The notes: a model not told the origin generated them from the letters alone. DNA of 64,000 nucleotides from Pantoea ananatis LMG 2665 (GCF_000710035.2 NZ_JMJJ01000004.1:310001-374000), one strand, 5' to 3'; numbered from the stretch's first letter, positions 52,701-62,349 are shown. A program made the numbers and translations.

Positions 52701-52838
52701 CTGCATCAGCTCGGCGCCTTTGACCGGCATCATCATGGGTAGACTGATGCTGCTGACCGGGCGCACATCGGCCTGCGCTAGCGCGGTAAACATCAGCAGG
52801 AACATTAGAAGCCAGCGTCTCACTGCTGTGCTTTCCAT
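49764..52838 (-). CDS. EvgS/BvgS-like hybrid sensor histidine kinase
   Basis: 1024 residues. Signal peptide (about 1-23), two tandem periplasmic solute-binding (Venus flytrap) domains (about 45-265 and 288-503), one membrane span (513-536, [21 protein letters not shown]) and no evident PAS domain. The HisKA domain has His567 in [13 protein letters not shown], then ATPase boxes [18 protein letters not shown] and GSGLGLF. A receiver carries Asp843 ([13 protein letters not shown]) and an Hpt domain carries His966 ([10 protein letters not shown]). It is a full phosphorelay acting on the adjacent LuxR-type regulator; the signal is unknown. It overlaps zitB by 23 bases and the regulator gene by 19. 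Confidence 0.93.
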   Translation of the reverse strand: MESTAVRRWLLMFLLMFTALAQADVRPVSSISLPMMMPVKGAELMQGKVLRVGLLEENNAPWTMRVGNDLYGIDADYLAALHQLTGAQFTLSLYATQADLLGALTDGRIDFALGMIAPPLPANTVASDSWFSSPLRIYRNQQNQRAVMFNSHNAQLAISHLTLAQLPPALAARHQWRTYGSDLQALYTLLNQQNDYVVADETSAGFLLSQLQQGQIYQIASGIDAGQLNLRAVARDPALIAWLNESLRQLPAELMSTLQARWSSSLPRYQDTQTLMLSASEREWITAHPVVAYAAEADNYPWSYRDSNGTARGYGIDLLNAVAQSTGLRFTPRWVSNPQEAASLIAQHQVMLQLMQPLNGETQSTSLPVWRALWGIYIRQPANWSHWSDLAGKRIGILQNDLAQRLIPENAQVQRYSDRNSLYDALATGQIDALVDNVLSARWRIASRNDPQIHLAFAASDIAWPIAVGIAPDRPELRSLLDRALQQIPADTQNQMRDRWSMPPQPGSVAAMRVLPVAVLLTGGVAIVILLVLLARRYWQQRRDRQQREQAERANAMKSQFLATVSHELRTPMQAILGLLELEKQQRSSDNLQLLHRSAQSLMTLLNDLQDHARIENNSFALSPRPLALAPWLAQQRHFYHPLMRPEGPRLQVEALTPLPDAIMMDADRLQQVVNNLITNAFKFTRQGLIRLTLSATDRLQLTVSDNGSGIPAEEQRKLFDPWYQAPSGKAVSVQGSGLGLFICREMVQRMGGDIALHSVPGKGTDVTIVLPLIPCDPVPDSDPTALPGFPGLRVAVVDDHPTNLIVMEQQLARFAVQADCFEHGRDLLLADARCPYDLLFIDQMMPRPDGTLLLRLLRRRQRQRGGRQRRVLCSADAQLLNVQLAANERVLIKPVQLQDIGEILADFRDDPLASVEDNLWQLAQQNEKFLNRLGKTLRDTLEKDRAQLYAAHQTGDATQLAESAHRMKGSWLLIGIEEGARLCQQLSDKAKHQQDSSAEWQLLISLTDRLLLKLDTYGTHPLS

Positions 52839-53401
52839 AAATCAGCCAGCTCAACGACGGAGCGGGTGCCGGTTTTTTCCAGAATATTCTTTTTGTGGGT
52901 GCTGACGGTTTTGTTACTGATATGCAGCCGCTCGGCAATTTGCAGATTGGATAAGCCACTGGCCAGCAAAGCCAGTATCTGGCGCTCTTTACTGGTCAAC
53001 GGCAGTTCCGGCTCGTCAGGACAGTCGGGGAAGGCGACGTGTCCACCGAGTACCGCCAGAATCGCGCTAAGTAACTGCTCCATGCGTTGGCTCTTCACCA
53101 CATAGCCTGCCGCGCCCAGGGCCTGAGCGCGCCTGACGTAGTGGCTAGTTTGCTGGGCAGAATAAATCAGCACCGGGCAGTCGGGTAAATGGATCTTCAG
53201 GCGACGCAGGATCTCCAGCCCATCACCATCGGGCAAGCCGATGTCCAGCACGACGATATCGGGCGGAAGCGAGAGAAACGCGCGGGCAGACTGTTCGCTG
53301 CAGGCGGAATAAAGTTGAAGAGGAATGGGGGATTTAGCCAATGCAGCTTCGAGTGCTACTTCAACCAGTGGATGATCGTCTATCAGAAGCAGTGAGGCCA
53401 T
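52820..53401 (-). CDS. EvgA-like response regulator (LuxR/FixJ type)
   Basis: 193 residues from the ATG at 53401 (MASLLLIDDHPLVE), AGGG eight bases upstream; an ATG at 53407 sits too close to that site. The receiver has phosphoacceptor Asp53 (VVLDIGLPDGDG) and the Lys in YVVKSQRM. The C-terminal HTH reads LTSKERQILALLASGLSNLQIAERL. It is the first gene of an operon with the hybrid kinase and probably zitB. Targets are unknown. Confidence 0.94.
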   Translation of the reverse strand: MASLLLIDDHPLVEVALEAALAKSPIPLQLYSACSEQSARAFLSLPPDIVVLDIGLPDGDGLEILRRLKIHLPDCPVLIYSAQQTSHYVRRAQALGAAGYVVKSQRMEQLLSAILAVLGGHVAFPDCPDEPELPLTSKERQILALLASGLSNLQIAERLHISNKTVSTHKKNILEKTGTRSVVELADLWKAQQ

Positions 53402-53502
53402 GAACATTTCCCTGTCAAGTTAACAGGCTCAGCATAGCGGAAGTTGCGGCGGGATAAAATAAAGGAGAGCCAGGCTCTCCTTATCAGCTCAACAGTCAGT
53501 GA

Positions 53503-53856
53503 TTACTGCGTGGTGCCGTCAGTTTTGGTATTAACGTGACCGCCACCTTTTTTGGTATGCACTTTTTTATTCATGTCAGGGCATTTGCCATCTTTACACT
53601 GCGTGTTCTTGTCAATTTCATCGGCAGTCATGTGTTTGCTGCTGGAGGTGCTGTCTCGGGTTGGAGAAGACATCTCAGTGCCGGTGTTATTAATTTTGCT
53701 GTTATCCACTTTGTTCGGTGGCAGATTCTCATTCGCGCCGCCGGCGACTGCGCCTGCTGCTGCGGCCTGGTTAGAGTTTCCGTTGGCAGCCATTGCTGCG
53801 CCACTGCCCAGAGTCATTGCTGCCGTCAGAAAAATTATTGCAAACTTATTCATCAT
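53503..53856 (-). CDS. ybgS: YbgS family periplasmic protein
   Basis: 117 residues. A signal peptide ends about AMA/ANGNSN. The mature part is polar and low in complexity (Asn, Ser, Thr, Gly) with two cysteines in CKDGKCPDMNKK and the tail NTKTDGTTQ, which matches E. coli YbgS, the neighbour of zitB and aroG. Probably disordered; function unknown. A second ATG three bases in is equally possible. Confidence 0.88.
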   Translation of the reverse strand: MMNKFAIIFLTAAMTLGSGAAMAANGNSNQAAAAGAVAGGANENLPPNKVDNSKINNTGTEMSSPTRDSTSSSKHMTADEIDKNTQCKDGKCPDMNKKVHTKKGGGHVNTKTDGTTQ

Positions 53857-54019
53857 TATGCTCCCGTTAATAAATGATATTTGCTGTCTCTAACCGCTGC
53901 CAGATAAGGTTCAGAGAAAAAGCGCCCTGAGCGAAATAAAATTTCGCTGGTTAGCTTAAAGACAGGTGTTAATAAAAGTAAGCCACCGTTCCTCAGTGAT
54001 TACCTTTAAAAGTCTAGAC

Positions 54020-54058
54020 GCATAACCCATTTATGCAAATTTCACGCATACATTATGC
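54020..54058 (+). repeat. Tandem inverted repeats upstream of aroG
   Basis: GCATA (54020) / TATGC (54032) and GCATA (54046) / TATGC (54054) form two short dyads just upstream of the aroG promoter, a layout that could be an operator. Confidence 0.35.
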
Positions 54059-54070
54059 GCTCATCAGGAA

Positions 54071-54099
54071 TTTACACCCTGTGCGCTTCGGGCTACATT
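54071..54099 (+). promoter_or_regulatory. Promoter of aroG
   Basis: -35 TTTACA (54071-54076), 17-base spacer, -10 TACATT (54094-54099), about 45 bases before the start codon. The TTTACA may be half of a TyrR box; a full TGTAAA-N6-TTTACA is not seen. Confidence 0.55.
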
Positions 54100-54149
54100 G
54101 GCTGGGTTGTGTCCGGCGGGCGCCGGGCCAGAAATTATATGGAATGAGT

Positions 54150-55202
54150 ATGAATTACCAGAACGATGACTTACGCATCAAAGAGATCAAAGAGCTCCTG
54201 CCCCCCGTAGCCTTACTGGAAAAATTTCCTGCCACCGAACGTGCAGCGCAGACCGTGTCTCAGGCTCGCCAGGCCATTCACCAGATTCTGACCGGCCAGG
54301 ACGATCGCCTGCTGGTGGTCATTGGGCCTTGCTCAATTCACGATACGGAAGCCGCACAAGAGTATGCGGCGCGCCTGTTAACCCTGCGTGAGCAGCTTAA
54401 AGGCGAGCTGGAAGTGGTCATGCGCGTTTATTTTGAAAAACCGCGTACCACCGTTGGCTGGAAAGGGCTGATCAACGACCCTTACATGGATGGCTCCTTT
54501 CAGCTAAACGACGGCCTGCGCCTGGCGCGTAAGCTGCTGCTGGAGATCAACGATTCCGGCCTGCCTGCCGCTGGCGAATTCCTGGATATGATTACGCCGC
54601 AGTACGTGGCGGATTTGATGAGCTGGGGTGCCATCGGTGCCCGTACCACCGAGTCACAGGTTCACCGCGAGCTGGCTTCCGGCCTTTCCTGCCCGGTAGG
54701 GTTTAAAAACGGTACGGACGGCACCATTAAAGTGGCGATTGATGCCATCAACGCAGCCGGTTCACCGCACTGTTTCCTGTCGGTGACCAAATACGGTCAC
54801 TCCGCGATTGTGGAAACCCGCGGTAACGGCGACTGCCACATCATCCTGCGCGGCGGTAAAGAGCCGAACTACAGCGCCAGTCATGTCAGCGCGGTGAAAG
54901 CCGGTCTGGAAAAAGCCGGGTTGGCTCAGCAGGTAATGATCGACTTTAGCCATGCTAACAGCAGCAAGCAGTTTCAGAAGCAGATGCAGGTGGCGGACGA
55001 TGTGGCACAGCAGATGATCAACGGTGAGCGCGGTATTATCGGCGTGATGATTGAAAGCCATTTGGTTGAAGGGAATCAGAGCCTGGAAAGCGGCGAGCCG
55101 CTGGTTTACGGCAAGAGCGTCACGGATGCCTGTATTGGCTGGGCCGATACCGAAAAGGTGCTGCATCAGCTGTCCGATGCGGTTAAACAGCGTCGCAGGT
55201 AA
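54150..55202 (+). CDS. aroG: DAHP synthase, phenylalanine-sensitive type
   Basis: First enzyme of aromatic amino acid synthesis, condensing phosphoenolpyruvate with erythrose-4-phosphate. The ATG at 54150 (MNYQNDDLRIKEIKELLPP) gives 350 residues, identical to E. coli AroG. Active-site motifs VVIGPCSIHD, KPRTTVGWKG and GARTTESQVHRELASG are present. It ends at a shared terminator with gpmA. Confidence 0.98.
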   Translation: MNYQNDDLRIKEIKELLPPVALLEKFPATERAAQTVSQARQAIHQILTGQDDRLLVVIGPCSIHDTEAAQEYAARLLTLREQLKGELEVVMRVYFEKPRTTVGWKGLINDPYMDGSFQLNDGLRLARKLLLEINDSGLPAAGEFLDMITPQYVADLMSWGAIGARTTESQVHRELASGLSCPVGFKNGTDGTIKVAIDAINAAGSPHCFLSVTKYGHSAIVETRGNGDCHIILRGGKEPNYSASHVSAVKAGLEKAGLAQQVMIDFSHANSSKQFQKQMQVADDVAQQMINGERGIIGVMIESHLVEGNQSLESGEPLVYGKSVTDACIGWADTEKVLHQLSDAVKQRRR

Positions 55203-55214
55203 GCAGGGCGCAAT

Positions 55215-55246
55215 AAAAAAGGGCCAGACATTGTCTGGCCCTTTTT
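55215..55246. terminator. Bidirectional terminator between aroG and gpmA
   Basis: AAAAAAGGGCCAGACA / TGTCTGGCCCTTTTT, nearly perfect with a minimal loop and A/T-runs on both sides. Confidence 0.9.
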
Positions 55247-55260
55247 GCACGGAAGCAAAA

Positions 55261-56013
55261 TTACTTCGCTTTACCCTGATTGGCAACGGCCGCGGCTTTC
55301 GCTGCGATCTCGTCAGCATCACCCAGGTAGTAATGTTTGATCGGTTTGAAGTTTTCATCGAACTCGTACACCAGCGGAACGCCGGTCGGGATATTCAGTT
55401 CAAGAATCTCTTCTTCGCTCATGTTGTCCAGGTATTTCACCAGCGCACGCAGTGAGTTACCGTGGGCCGCCACGATCACTTTCTCACCACTTTTGATACG
55501 TGGCAGAATGGATTCGTTCCAGTAAGGGATCACGCGTTCGATGGTCAGCGCCAGGCTTTCGGTGGTGGGCAGCTGCTCAGGCTTCAGTGAAGCATAACGC
55601 GGGTCGTGTCCAGGAAAACGCTCATCGCTGCGGTCCAACTCTGGCGGAGTCACCGCGAAGCCACGACGCCACTGTTTAACCTGCTCGTCGCCGTATTTTG
55701 CGGCGGTTTCAGCTTTGTCCAGGCCCTGCAGCGCGCCATAGTGACGTTCGTTCAGACGCCAGGATTTCTCAACGGGCAGCCAGGCCTGATCCAGCTCATC
55801 CAGCACATTCCACAGGGTGTGAATGGCGCGTTTCAGCACAGAGGTGTAGGCGAAATCAAACACGAAACCTTCTTTCTTCAGCAGCTGTCCGGCTGCTTTA
55901 GCTTCGGTACGGCCCTTGTCAGAAAGGTCTACATCATACCATCCGGTGAAGCGGTTTTCGTTGTTCCACTGGCTTTCGCCGTGTCGCACCAGAACCAGCT
56001 TAGTTACAGCCAT
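55261..56013 (-). CDS. gpmA: 2,3-bisphosphoglycerate-dependent phosphoglycerate mutase
   Basis: Glycolytic interconversion of 3- and 2-phosphoglycerate. 250 residues, as in E. coli. The phosphorylated His is in [10 protein letters not shown], the second catalytic His in [17 protein letters not shown], and the Glu in [11 protein letters not shown] clear AAGGAG lies upstream of the ATG. Confidence 0.98.
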   Translation of the reverse strand: MAVTKLVLVRHGESQWNNENRFTGWYDVDLSDKGRTEAKAAGQLLKKEGFVFDFAYTSVLKRAIHTLWNVLDELDQAWLPVEKSWRLNERHYGALQGLDKAETAAKYGDEQVKQWRRGFAVTPPELDRSDERFPGHDPRYASLKPEQLPTTESLALTIERVIPYWNESILPRIKSGEKVIVAAHGNSLRALVKYLDNMSEEEILELNIPTGVPLVYEFDENFKPIKHYYLGDADEIAAKAAAVANQGKAK

Positions 56014-56162
56014 AGCTTAACTCCTTAATACTTGATGTTTCTGAGATAATGGAAACCTGCTGTCGCCAGCCCGTTGGCTGACCAATTGCGTTCTACCATA
56101 GCGGAAAACGGCGCACTGCGTAAGTCTGTCTGTGACGCACTGCGCGTTTTTCACACGGTGGC

Positions 56163-57197
56163 TCAGCGTGGTGTAAAGCGATAGCGCGTGACGGATTCCC
56201 AACGATCTCCCGGCTGCAGCCAGCAATCATCCTGTGGCCACTCGGGATGATTAGGCGAATCCGGTAAAAATTCACTCTCCAGCGCGATCCCCTGAAAAGC
56301 AGTATAGCTTTCCTGCTCCCGGGCGCGCGTGCCGGCCAGATAGTTACCGCTGTAGAACTGTAACGCGGGCGCTGACGTGGTCACGCTCAACTGGAGCTTG
56401 CCGTCCTCTGACCAGAGTTCAGCGGCAGGCTGGCTGCTATCGCCTGCACTGTTCAGCAGGAAAGCATGGTCATAGCCCTTAACTGCCTTCTGATCGTCAT
56501 CGGCAAGAAAATCCTGCTCAATGCGTTTGGCCTGACGGAAATCGAAGCTGGTGCCGTCCACGGCCTTCAGTGGGCCGTTGGGAATCCCCTCGCTATCCAC
56601 GGGCAGGTAACGATCGGCGTGCAGTTGTAACCGATGCTGGCGCGCATCACCATGATGCGCATCAAGATTAAAGTAAGCATGGTTGGTGAGACCGACCGGG
56701 CAGGGCTGGTCGCACTGCGCCTGATAGTGAATGGACAGGCAGTTATCGTCATCCAGCGCATAGCGTAAATCAGCAATAAGGTTGCCCGGGTAGCCCTGAT
56801 CGCCATCGGGCGAATCAAGACGATAATGCACTTCCGTTTCTGACTGACTGACAATTTGCCAGCGGCGTTTATCAAACCCTCCTGGGCCGCCGTGTAACTG
56901 ATGTTCGCCCTGATTGGCGCTCAACGGGCGGCTGATTTTATTCAGTTTTGCGCCGGCAATACGGTTTGCATAACGGCCTACCGTGGCACCCAGATAGGCA
57001 TCCTGATGCAGATAGTCGGAAGGGGTTGCACAGCCCAGCAGGGCTTCACGCACGTGACCGTCCTGCAGTGGGACTCGCGCCGACAGCCAGGTTGCGCCCC
57101 AGTCCATAAAGGTGGCAATCATGCCATTGGCATTACGTAATACGGTGATGCGCCACGGCTGACCGTCCGGCGCATGGGAGTTCACATCGTTTAGCAT
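56163..57197 (-). CDS. galM: Galactose-1-epimerase (mutarotase)
   Basis: Interconverts alpha- and beta-galactose before GalK. The ATG at 57197 ([15 protein letters not shown]) with GGAG upstream gives 344 residues (E. coli 346); an ATG at 57224 lies deeper in galK. The catalytic His and Glu segments are TNHAYFNLD and [17 protein letters not shown]. It overlaps the end of galK by 7 bases. Confidence 0.97.
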   Translation of the reverse strand: MLNDVNSHAPDGQPWRITVLRNANGMIATFMDWGATWLSARVPLQDGHVREALLGCATPSDYLHQDAYLGATVGRYANRIAGAKLNKISRPLSANQGEHQLHGGPGGFDKRRWQIVSQSETEVHYRLDSPDGDQGYPGNLIADLRYALDDDNCLSIHYQAQCDQPCPVGLTNHAYFNLDAHHGDARQHRLQLHADRYLPVDSEGIPNGPLKAVDGTSFDFRQAKRIEQDFLADDDQKAVKGYDHAFLLNSAGDSSQPAAELWSEDGKLQLSVTTSAPALQFYSGNYLAGTRAREQESYTAFQGIALESEFLPDSPNHPEWPQDDCWLQPGDRWESVTRYRFTPR

Positions 57198-58339
57198 TGG
57201 CCCGCTCCTTCTGATGCTTTGCACACGTAGAAGGTCTCCTTGATGCCCGTTTTGGCTTCATACTGGCTGGCGACGGCGGCCTGAACCCGATCCACCAGAT
57301 CAAGCGGCATCAGGGCGACAATACAGCCACCGAAGCCACCGCCGGTCATGCGAACACCGCCACGATCGCCGATCTCGGCTTTAACAATCTCGACCAGGGT
57401 ATCCACCGGCGGCACGGTAATTTCGAAGTCATCACGCATTGAGGCGTGAGATTCCGCCATCAGTTCGCCCATGCGGGCTAAATCGCCGCGAGACAGCGCC
57501 TCGGCGGCCTCCAGCGTACGGGCGTTTTCAGTGATAACGTGACGTACGCGTTTGGCAACCTGCGGATCTAACTGAGACTCAGCCGCGTTGAACTCGGCCA
57601 GGTCGACATCCCGCAGCGCCTTTTTGTTAAAGAAGCGTGCGCCGGCTTCACACTGCTCACGGCGAACGTTGTATTCGCTTCCCACCAGGCTGCGACGGAA
57701 GTTGGAATTGATGATGACCACGGCAATATCGTCCGGCATCGAAACCGGTGTCGTGCCCAGCGTCCGGCAGTCCAGCAGCATGGCATGATCTTTCTGGCCC
57801 AGCGCGGAAATCAGCTGATCCATAATGCCGCAGTTACAGCCCACGAACTGGTTTTCTGCTTCCTGACCGTTGACCGCGATGGCGGCGCCGTCCAGTGCCA
57901 GGTTAAACAGCTGCTGGAAAACCGTTCCGACCGCCACTTCCAGCGAGGCGGAAGAGCTAAGGCCCGCGCCCTGAGGCACGTTGCCGCTAATCACCATATC
58001 GACGCCGCCAAAATCCGGTGCGCGTTGCTGAAGGTGCTTGACGACGCCGCGCACATAGTTCGCCCACATGGGTTCTTTTACGCTGGTAATCGGGGCATCC
58101 AGTGAAAAGATGTCCTGCGCCTGATCGTAATCCACGGCAACCACGCGTACCTGGCGGTCGTCGCGTTTTGCACAGGCGATAACCGTTTGATAATCAATAG
58201 CGCAAGGCAGCACGAAACCGTCGTTGTAATCGGTGTGCTCGCCAATCAAATTAACGCGGCCTGGGGCCTGAATCGCGTGGGTAGGCGCATAGCCAAAGGT
58301 CTCAGTAAACACCTGCTGCGTGATGGTTTTTAAGCTCAT
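57191..58339 (-). CDS. galK: Galactokinase
   Basis: Phosphorylates galactose at C1. 382 residues, as in E. coli. GHMP-kinase signatures: [19 protein letters not shown], the ATP loop [16 protein letters not shown] and [11 protein letters not shown] near the C-terminus. It overlaps galT by 4 bases (ATGA). Confidence 0.98.
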   Translation of the reverse strand: MSLKTITQQVFTETFGYAPTHAIQAPGRVNLIGEHTDYNDGFVLPCAIDYQTVIACAKRDDRQVRVVAVDYDQAQDIFSLDAPITSVKEPMWANYVRGVVKHLQQRAPDFGGVDMVISGNVPQGAGLSSSASLEVAVGTVFQQLFNLALDGAAIAVNGQEAENQFVGCNCGIMDQLISALGQKDHAMLLDCRTLGTTPVSMPDDIAVVIINSNFRRSLVGSEYNVRREQCEAGARFFNKKALRDVDLAEFNAAESQLDPQVAKRVRHVITENARTLEAAEALSRGDLARMGELMAESHASMRDDFEITVPPVDTLVEIVKAEIGDRGGVRMTGGGFGGCIVALMPLDLVDRVQAAVASQYEAKTGIKETFYVCKASEGAGQC

Positions 58340-59382
58340 TGTTGTGCCTCACGGAAATGAATATCGCTCACGGAACGCAGGCGTTCGGCTGCCTGTTCTG
58401 CGGTTAAATCGCGTTGGGTTTCAGCCAGCATCTCGTAGCCGACCATAAATTTGCGCACCGTTGCGGAACGCAGCAGCGGCGGATAAAAGTGGGCGTGCAG
58501 CTGCCAGTGTTCATTGTCGTCACCGTTGAACGGCGCGCCGTGCCAGCCCATGGAGTAGGGGAAAGAGCACTGAAACAGGTTGTCGTAACGGCTGGTCAGG
58601 CGCTTGATGGCACAAGCGAGATCGTCACGCTGCGCATCGGTCAAATCGGTCAGGCGCTTAACATGGGTTTTTGGCAGCAGCAGGGTTTCAAACGGCCACG
58701 CCGCCCACCAGGGCACCACGGCCAGCCAGTGTTCGGTTTCAACAACGGTGCGGCTGCCATCCTGCTGTTCACGCGCAAGGTAATCCACCAGCATCGGCGA
58801 GCCCTTTTGGGCAAAGTAGCGGCGCTGCAGATCGTCTTCGCGCTGGGCTTCATTAGGCAGAAAGCTGTTGGCCCACACTTGTCCATGGGGATGAGGATTA
58901 GAGCAGCCCATCGCGGCGCCCTTGTTCTCAAAGACCTGCACCCAGGGATAGTGCTGACCCAGTTCAGCTGTCTGTTCTTGCCAGGTGCGGACGACGTCCT
59001 GTAACGCGCTCAGTGACATTTCGGGCAGGGTTTTACTGTGGTCGGGCGAAAAACAGATGACGCGGCTGGTACCGCGCGCGCTTTCGCAACGCATCAACAT
59101 GTCATCACTTTCAGGCGCGTCGGGCGTATCCGTCATCAACGCGGCAAAATCATTCGTAAAAACGTAGGTGCCTTGATAATCAGGATTCACATCGCCCGTG
59201 ATGCGCGTGTTGCCTGCGCACAGGAAACAGTCAGGATCGTGTGACGGCAGCGTATTCACTGCGGGCGTTTCCTGAGCCCCCTGCCAGGGACGTTTGGCAC
59301 GATGAGGAGAAACCAAAATCCACTGATCGGTCAGGGGATTGTAACGGCGATGAGGATGATCGGCCGGGTTAAATTTTTCCAT
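58336..59382 (-). CDS. galT: Galactose-1-phosphate uridylyltransferase
   Basis: Transfers UMP between UDP-glucose and galactose-1-phosphate. 348 residues. The nucleophilic His is in [11 protein letters not shown]; zinc ligands include the Cys pair in CFLCAGN. In this window it is the first gene of the operon; galE, which precedes it in E. coli, is absent. Confidence 0.98.
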   Translation of the reverse strand: MEKFNPADHPHRRYNPLTDQWILVSPHRAKRPWQGAQETPAVNTLPSHDPDCFLCAGNTRITGDVNPDYQGTYVFTNDFAALMTDTPDAPESDDMLMRCESARGTSRVICFSPDHSKTLPEMSLSALQDVVRTWQEQTAELGQHYPWVQVFENKGAAMGCSNPHPHGQVWANSFLPNEAQREDDLQRRYFAQKGSPMLVDYLAREQQDGSRTVVETEHWLAVVPWWAAWPFETLLLPKTHVKRLTDLTDAQRDDLACAIKRLTSRYDNLFQCSFPYSMGWHGAPFNGDDNEHWQLHAHFYPPLLRSATVRKFMVGYEMLAETQRDLTAEQAAERLRSVSDIHFREAQQ

Positions 59383-59470
59383 GTTGCATCCTGGTAAGCG
59401 TCAAAATTAAAAAGTCATCAAGAAAAAATAGCACATCGGGTGAGTCAAAAACGTGATCCAGTCTGGATAA

Positions 59471-59486
59471 GTGGTATCGTTTACAC
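59471..59486 (-). promoter_or_regulatory. GalR/GalS operator, proximal
   Basis: GTGGTATCGTTTACAC differs by one base from the external gal operator of E. coli (GTGGAATCGTTTACAC). It lies about 90 bases before the galT start. Between it and galT the minus strand shows an extended -10 TGCTATTTT. Confidence 0.75.
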
Positions 59487-59547
59487 AAGCTGAATATTCT
59501 TATTTAAAGGCGGATCCGCACATCGCATCGCTAAAAAACAGGTTTAA

Positions 59548-59563
59548 ATGGTAGCGTTTACAT
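59548..59563 (-). promoter_or_regulatory. GalR/GalS operator, distal
   Basis: ATGGTAGCGTTTACAT, closely related to the internal gal operator of E. coli. Its centre is 77 bases from the proximal site, a spacing that could support repressor looping. Confidence 0.7.
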
Positions 59564-59602
59564 CTGGTGGTAAACAACGCCGCTGGCACGGCGTCAGGGC
59601 AC

Positions 59603-61075
59603 TCAAATCCTGTCCTGTTGGTAGCGATAGCCGCCGTCAGGCTGGGCCACAAAATGCAGACGATGGGTAATACACTGGGGCGCGTCCTCAGCATGATGTG
59701 AAACGAACAGCAGTTGAGTACGGTCTTCACCAATCAAAATATCGATGAAACGTCTTACCAGCTGGCGGTTGAGTGGATCAAGCCCCTGCAAGGGTTCATC
59801 CAGTATCAACAGCGTAGGATGCTTAACCAGCGCCCGGGCGATCAACACCAGCCGTTGCTGGCCCCAGGATAAACCGTGAAAGGGCATATCCCCCATTCTG
59901 CTATCCATGCCCAGCAGCGCCAGCCACTGACGCGCCAGCGCCATTTGGCGATCGGAGACGGCCTGATAAAGACCAATCGAGTCAAAAAAGCCGGACAGGA
60001 TCACGGTCCGGACGTTGACGCTTACGCGGTAATCAAGATGCAGGCTGCTGCTGACATAGCCAATATGCTGTTTGATATCCCAGATGGTTTCGCCGCTGCC
60101 ACGGCGCCGGCCAAACAGGGTTAAATCGTTGCTGTAGCCCTGGGGATGGTCGCCCGTGACCAGGCTGAGTAATGTGGATTTGCCCGCGCCGTTTGGCCCG
60201 AGAATATGCCAGTGCTCCCCGGTATTAACCTGCCAGTCGAGGCCGTCGATAATACGCTGGTCGTTATAGGATACGATGCCGTTACGCAGAAGCACTCGCG
60301 GCGCGTCATCTGCCAGCGGCGGTAGCGCATCCGGGACGTCGGCTTCCGGCAGCGCCATGCCAGCCAGTTGCTCACTGCGCGCCAGCTGGGCCACCAGCGC
60401 CTGCGCCAGAATCTCCTCACGGGGTCCGACATGCGTCAGGCTGCATTCTGCCAGTACGCCGACCCGGTCAACGTAGTCCGGAATATCATCAAAGCGGTTC
60501 AGCACCAGCACCAGGGTAAAATCCGCCTGCGGCAACTGGTGCAGCGTGGCGGTCAGATTCGCGCGCGATTCGACATCCAGGCCGTCGAAAGGCTCATCCA
60601 GAATCAGCAGGTCGGGCTGCTTCATCAGCGCCTGGCACAGTAATGTTTTGCGCGTTTCACCGGTAGAGAGGTATTTAAAACGGCGGTTAAGCAGGCCGGT
60701 GATACCAAACTGCGTGGCCAGCTGCTCGCAGCGCACCCTGTCTTTAACCTCATCCTGAATGATTTCAGCCGTTGTGCGGCCGGTATCATCCTCACCTTCG
60801 CTCAGCAGGTCGGTGTTATTCCGTTGCCACTCATCGGCGACCAGCTTCTGCAACTGCTCCAGCGACAGGCGGCTGGGACGTTGAAAATCACAGGTTACCT
60901 GACCTGACAGCGGTGCCAGTTCCCCCGAGAGGGCGCGCGCCAGTGAGGATTTACCACTGCCGTTGGCACCGACAAATGCCCAGCGCTCGCCGGGCTGAAG
61001 GTGTACATCGGTCAGCGACAACACTCGCGCATCATTAAGATGAAATATGCCTTGCGAAATATGCAATGAAGCCAT
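59603..61075 (-). CDS. modF: Molybdate-linked ABC ATPase ModF
   Basis: Two fused ABC ATPase domains with no membrane part. First: Walker A GANGSGKSS, signature LSTGETRK, Walker B LLILDEPFDGLD. Second: GPNGAGKST, LSWGQQRL, LLILDEPLQGLD. The ATG at 61075 (MASLHISQGIFHL) gives 490 residues; an ATG four codons earlier is possible. Its precise role is unclear; it is cotranscribed with modE in E. coli. Confidence 0.96.
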   Translation of the reverse strand: MASLHISQGIFHLNDARVLSLTDVHLQPGERWAFVGANGSGKSSLARALSGELAPLSGQVTCDFQRPSRLSLEQLQKLVADEWQRNNTDLLSEGEDDTGRTTAEIIQDEVKDRVRCEQLATQFGITGLLNRRFKYLSTGETRKTLLCQALMKQPDLLILDEPFDGLDVESRANLTATLHQLPQADFTLVLVLNRFDDIPDYVDRVGVLAECSLTHVGPREEILAQALVAQLARSEQLAGMALPEADVPDALPPLADDAPRVLLRNGIVSYNDQRIIDGLDWQVNTGEHWHILGPNGAGKSTLLSLVTGDHPQGYSNDLTLFGRRRGSGETIWDIKQHIGYVSSSLHLDYRVSVNVRTVILSGFFDSIGLYQAVSDRQMALARQWLALLGMDSRMGDMPFHGLSWGQQRLVLIARALVKHPTLLILDEPLQGLDPLNRQLVRRFIDILIGEDRTQLLFVSHHAEDAPQCITHRLHFVAQPDGGYRYQQDRI

Positions 61076-61150
61076 GATTCGTTCCATTTTTTGCAGCGTT
61101 AACCGTTGTTGTAGCCACTGCTTCGAACGAAGTCAAACCCGAATGATAAA

Positions 61151-61933
61151 TCAACGCAAAGCGGCGACGATGGCGTGGCTGGCGCTAAAGCTGGCGATCA
61201 CGGCGTGACCCGGTTGCCACTGCCGACGCGCAATTTCCGCGTTTTCCAGCGTGGCACACAGCGTTTCACCGCCCGGCAGGCGCATCAGGACTTCACTGAC
61301 CTGCTCACCGGTTTCGATAGCGCTTATGGTGGCGGCCAGCTGATTATCCGCCCCGGTTGCATGCGTATGAAGGCTGATCCACGGGGCTTTAATCAGAACC
61401 AGCACCTCTTTGCCTGCCTTGAGATGCAGGCGTTCTGCGCTGCGCGCGGTCAGGGCGACGTTGAGCCGGGTTACGCCATCCGAGAGCAGAATGGTCAGGT
61501 GCTGCTGGATATGCTGCGCGTCGTTATCCACCACGGTGCCGAACAGTTGATTACGTGCGCTGGTTTGCAATGAAGAGCGGGCGATAGCGGCCAGCAGGCT
61601 GTCCAGCGGCAGCGAGTCCTGTTGCAGAGCATCAAAGGCGTGCTGTTGAATCTTTTCCATCAGGCCGAACAGCTGTACCAGACGTTCGCCATAGCGGGTT
61701 AACTGCGCGCCACCGCCGCCTTTGCCACCGGTTGCCCGCGTCACCATTTCCTGTTCAGCCAGCTGGTTCATCTCGTTGATGGCATCCCAGGCGCTTTTGT
61801 AACTGATGCCCGCCAGCTTCGCGCCCTGGCTAATCGAACCGGTTTGCTGCACGCGCTTTAACAGTTCAATGCGGCGTGGATCGGCAAACAGCTTTTGCTG
61901 CAGGCGGATGTGAAGGGTGAGTTCGGCTTGCAT
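61151..61933 (-). CDS. modE: Molybdate-responsive regulator ModE
   Basis: Represses modABC when molybdate is bound. 260 residues (E. coli 262). N-terminal winged helix (QTGSISQGAKLAGISYKSAWDAINEMN), then the TGGKGGGGA turn and two Mop-type molybdate-binding domains. It is divergent from acrZ and modABC. Confidence 0.97.
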   Translation of the reverse strand: MQAELTLHIRLQQKLFADPRRIELLKRVQQTGSISQGAKLAGISYKSAWDAINEMNQLAEQEMVTRATGGKGGGGAQLTRYGERLVQLFGLMEKIQQHAFDALQQDSLPLDSLLAAIARSSLQTSARNQLFGTVVDNDAQHIQQHLTILLSDGVTRLNVALTARSAERLHLKAGKEVLVLIKAPWISLHTHATGADNQLAATISAIETGEQVSEVLMRLPGGETLCATLENAEIARRQWQPGHAVIASFSASHAIVAALR

Positions 61934-62075
61934 GGTGGCTCCTGCAAAGAATGAATCGCGTAATCAGGCAGATGATAACGAGCTTTCAGCCTCAAAGTAA
62001 AAGCACGAAAAGGTCTGCGCAAAGTTTTACTAAGCCGTTACAATCTCTTTTTTTACACGCAAAGTGGGACTCTTC

Positions 62076-62231
62076 ATGCTGGAACTCATCAAAAGCCTCG
62101 CCGTGGCAGTGATCATGGTACCTGTGGTAATGGCGATTATGTTAGGCCTGATCTACGGCCTGGGTGAAGTGTTTAACCTCATCTCTAAAACGGGTCGCCG
62201 CGATAACAACAACGCCCGCTCACAGAACTAA
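62076..62231 (+). CDS. acrZ: AcrAB-TolC accessory protein AcrZ
   Basis: 51-residue single-span protein that binds AcrB and tunes drug export. It starts [18 protein letters not shown] and has the conserved [12 protein letters not shown], followed by a polar, basic tail slightly different from E. coli. It lies between modE and modA as in E. coli, where it is also ModE-influenced. Confidence 0.95.
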   Translation: MLELIKSLAVAVIMVPVVMAIMLGLIYGLGEVFNLISKTGRRDNNNARSQN

Positions 62232-62239
62232 TCCCCACA

Positions 62240-62265
62240 CAACGTCCGCCTCAGTGCGGACGTTG
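62240..62265 (+). terminator. Hairpin after acrZ
   Basis: CAACGTCCGC / GCGGACGTTG, a perfect 10-bp stem with a 6-base loop. The tail is TCCTC rather than a T-run, so termination may be partial. Confidence 0.6.
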
Positions 62266-62295
62266 TCCTCGCCCTGAACGCCTCTTTTTACTTTT

Positions 62296-62324
62296 TTGCT
62301 AATTTGACGCCGTTGTCAGATAAT
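62296..62324 (+). promoter_or_regulatory. modABC promoter
   Basis: -35 TTGCTA (62296-62301), 17-base spacer, -10 GATAAT (62319-62324), directly before the ModE site. Confidence 0.5.
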
Positions 62325-62325
62325 G

Positions 62326-62349
62326 CGTTGTATTATTCAATATATAACG
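62326..62349 (+). promoter_or_regulatory. ModE operator of modABC
   Basis: Dyad with outer arms CGTT...AACG and inner GTAT/ATAT, 24 bases long, of the CGTTATAT-N-ATATAACG type bound by ModE-molybdate. It covers the expected transcription start, fitting repression when molybdate is plentiful. Confidence 0.7.

Noticed and set aside
59383..59470. CRP site in the gal promoter
   Set aside because: No TGTGA-N6-TCACA match good enough to report; only loose halves are present.
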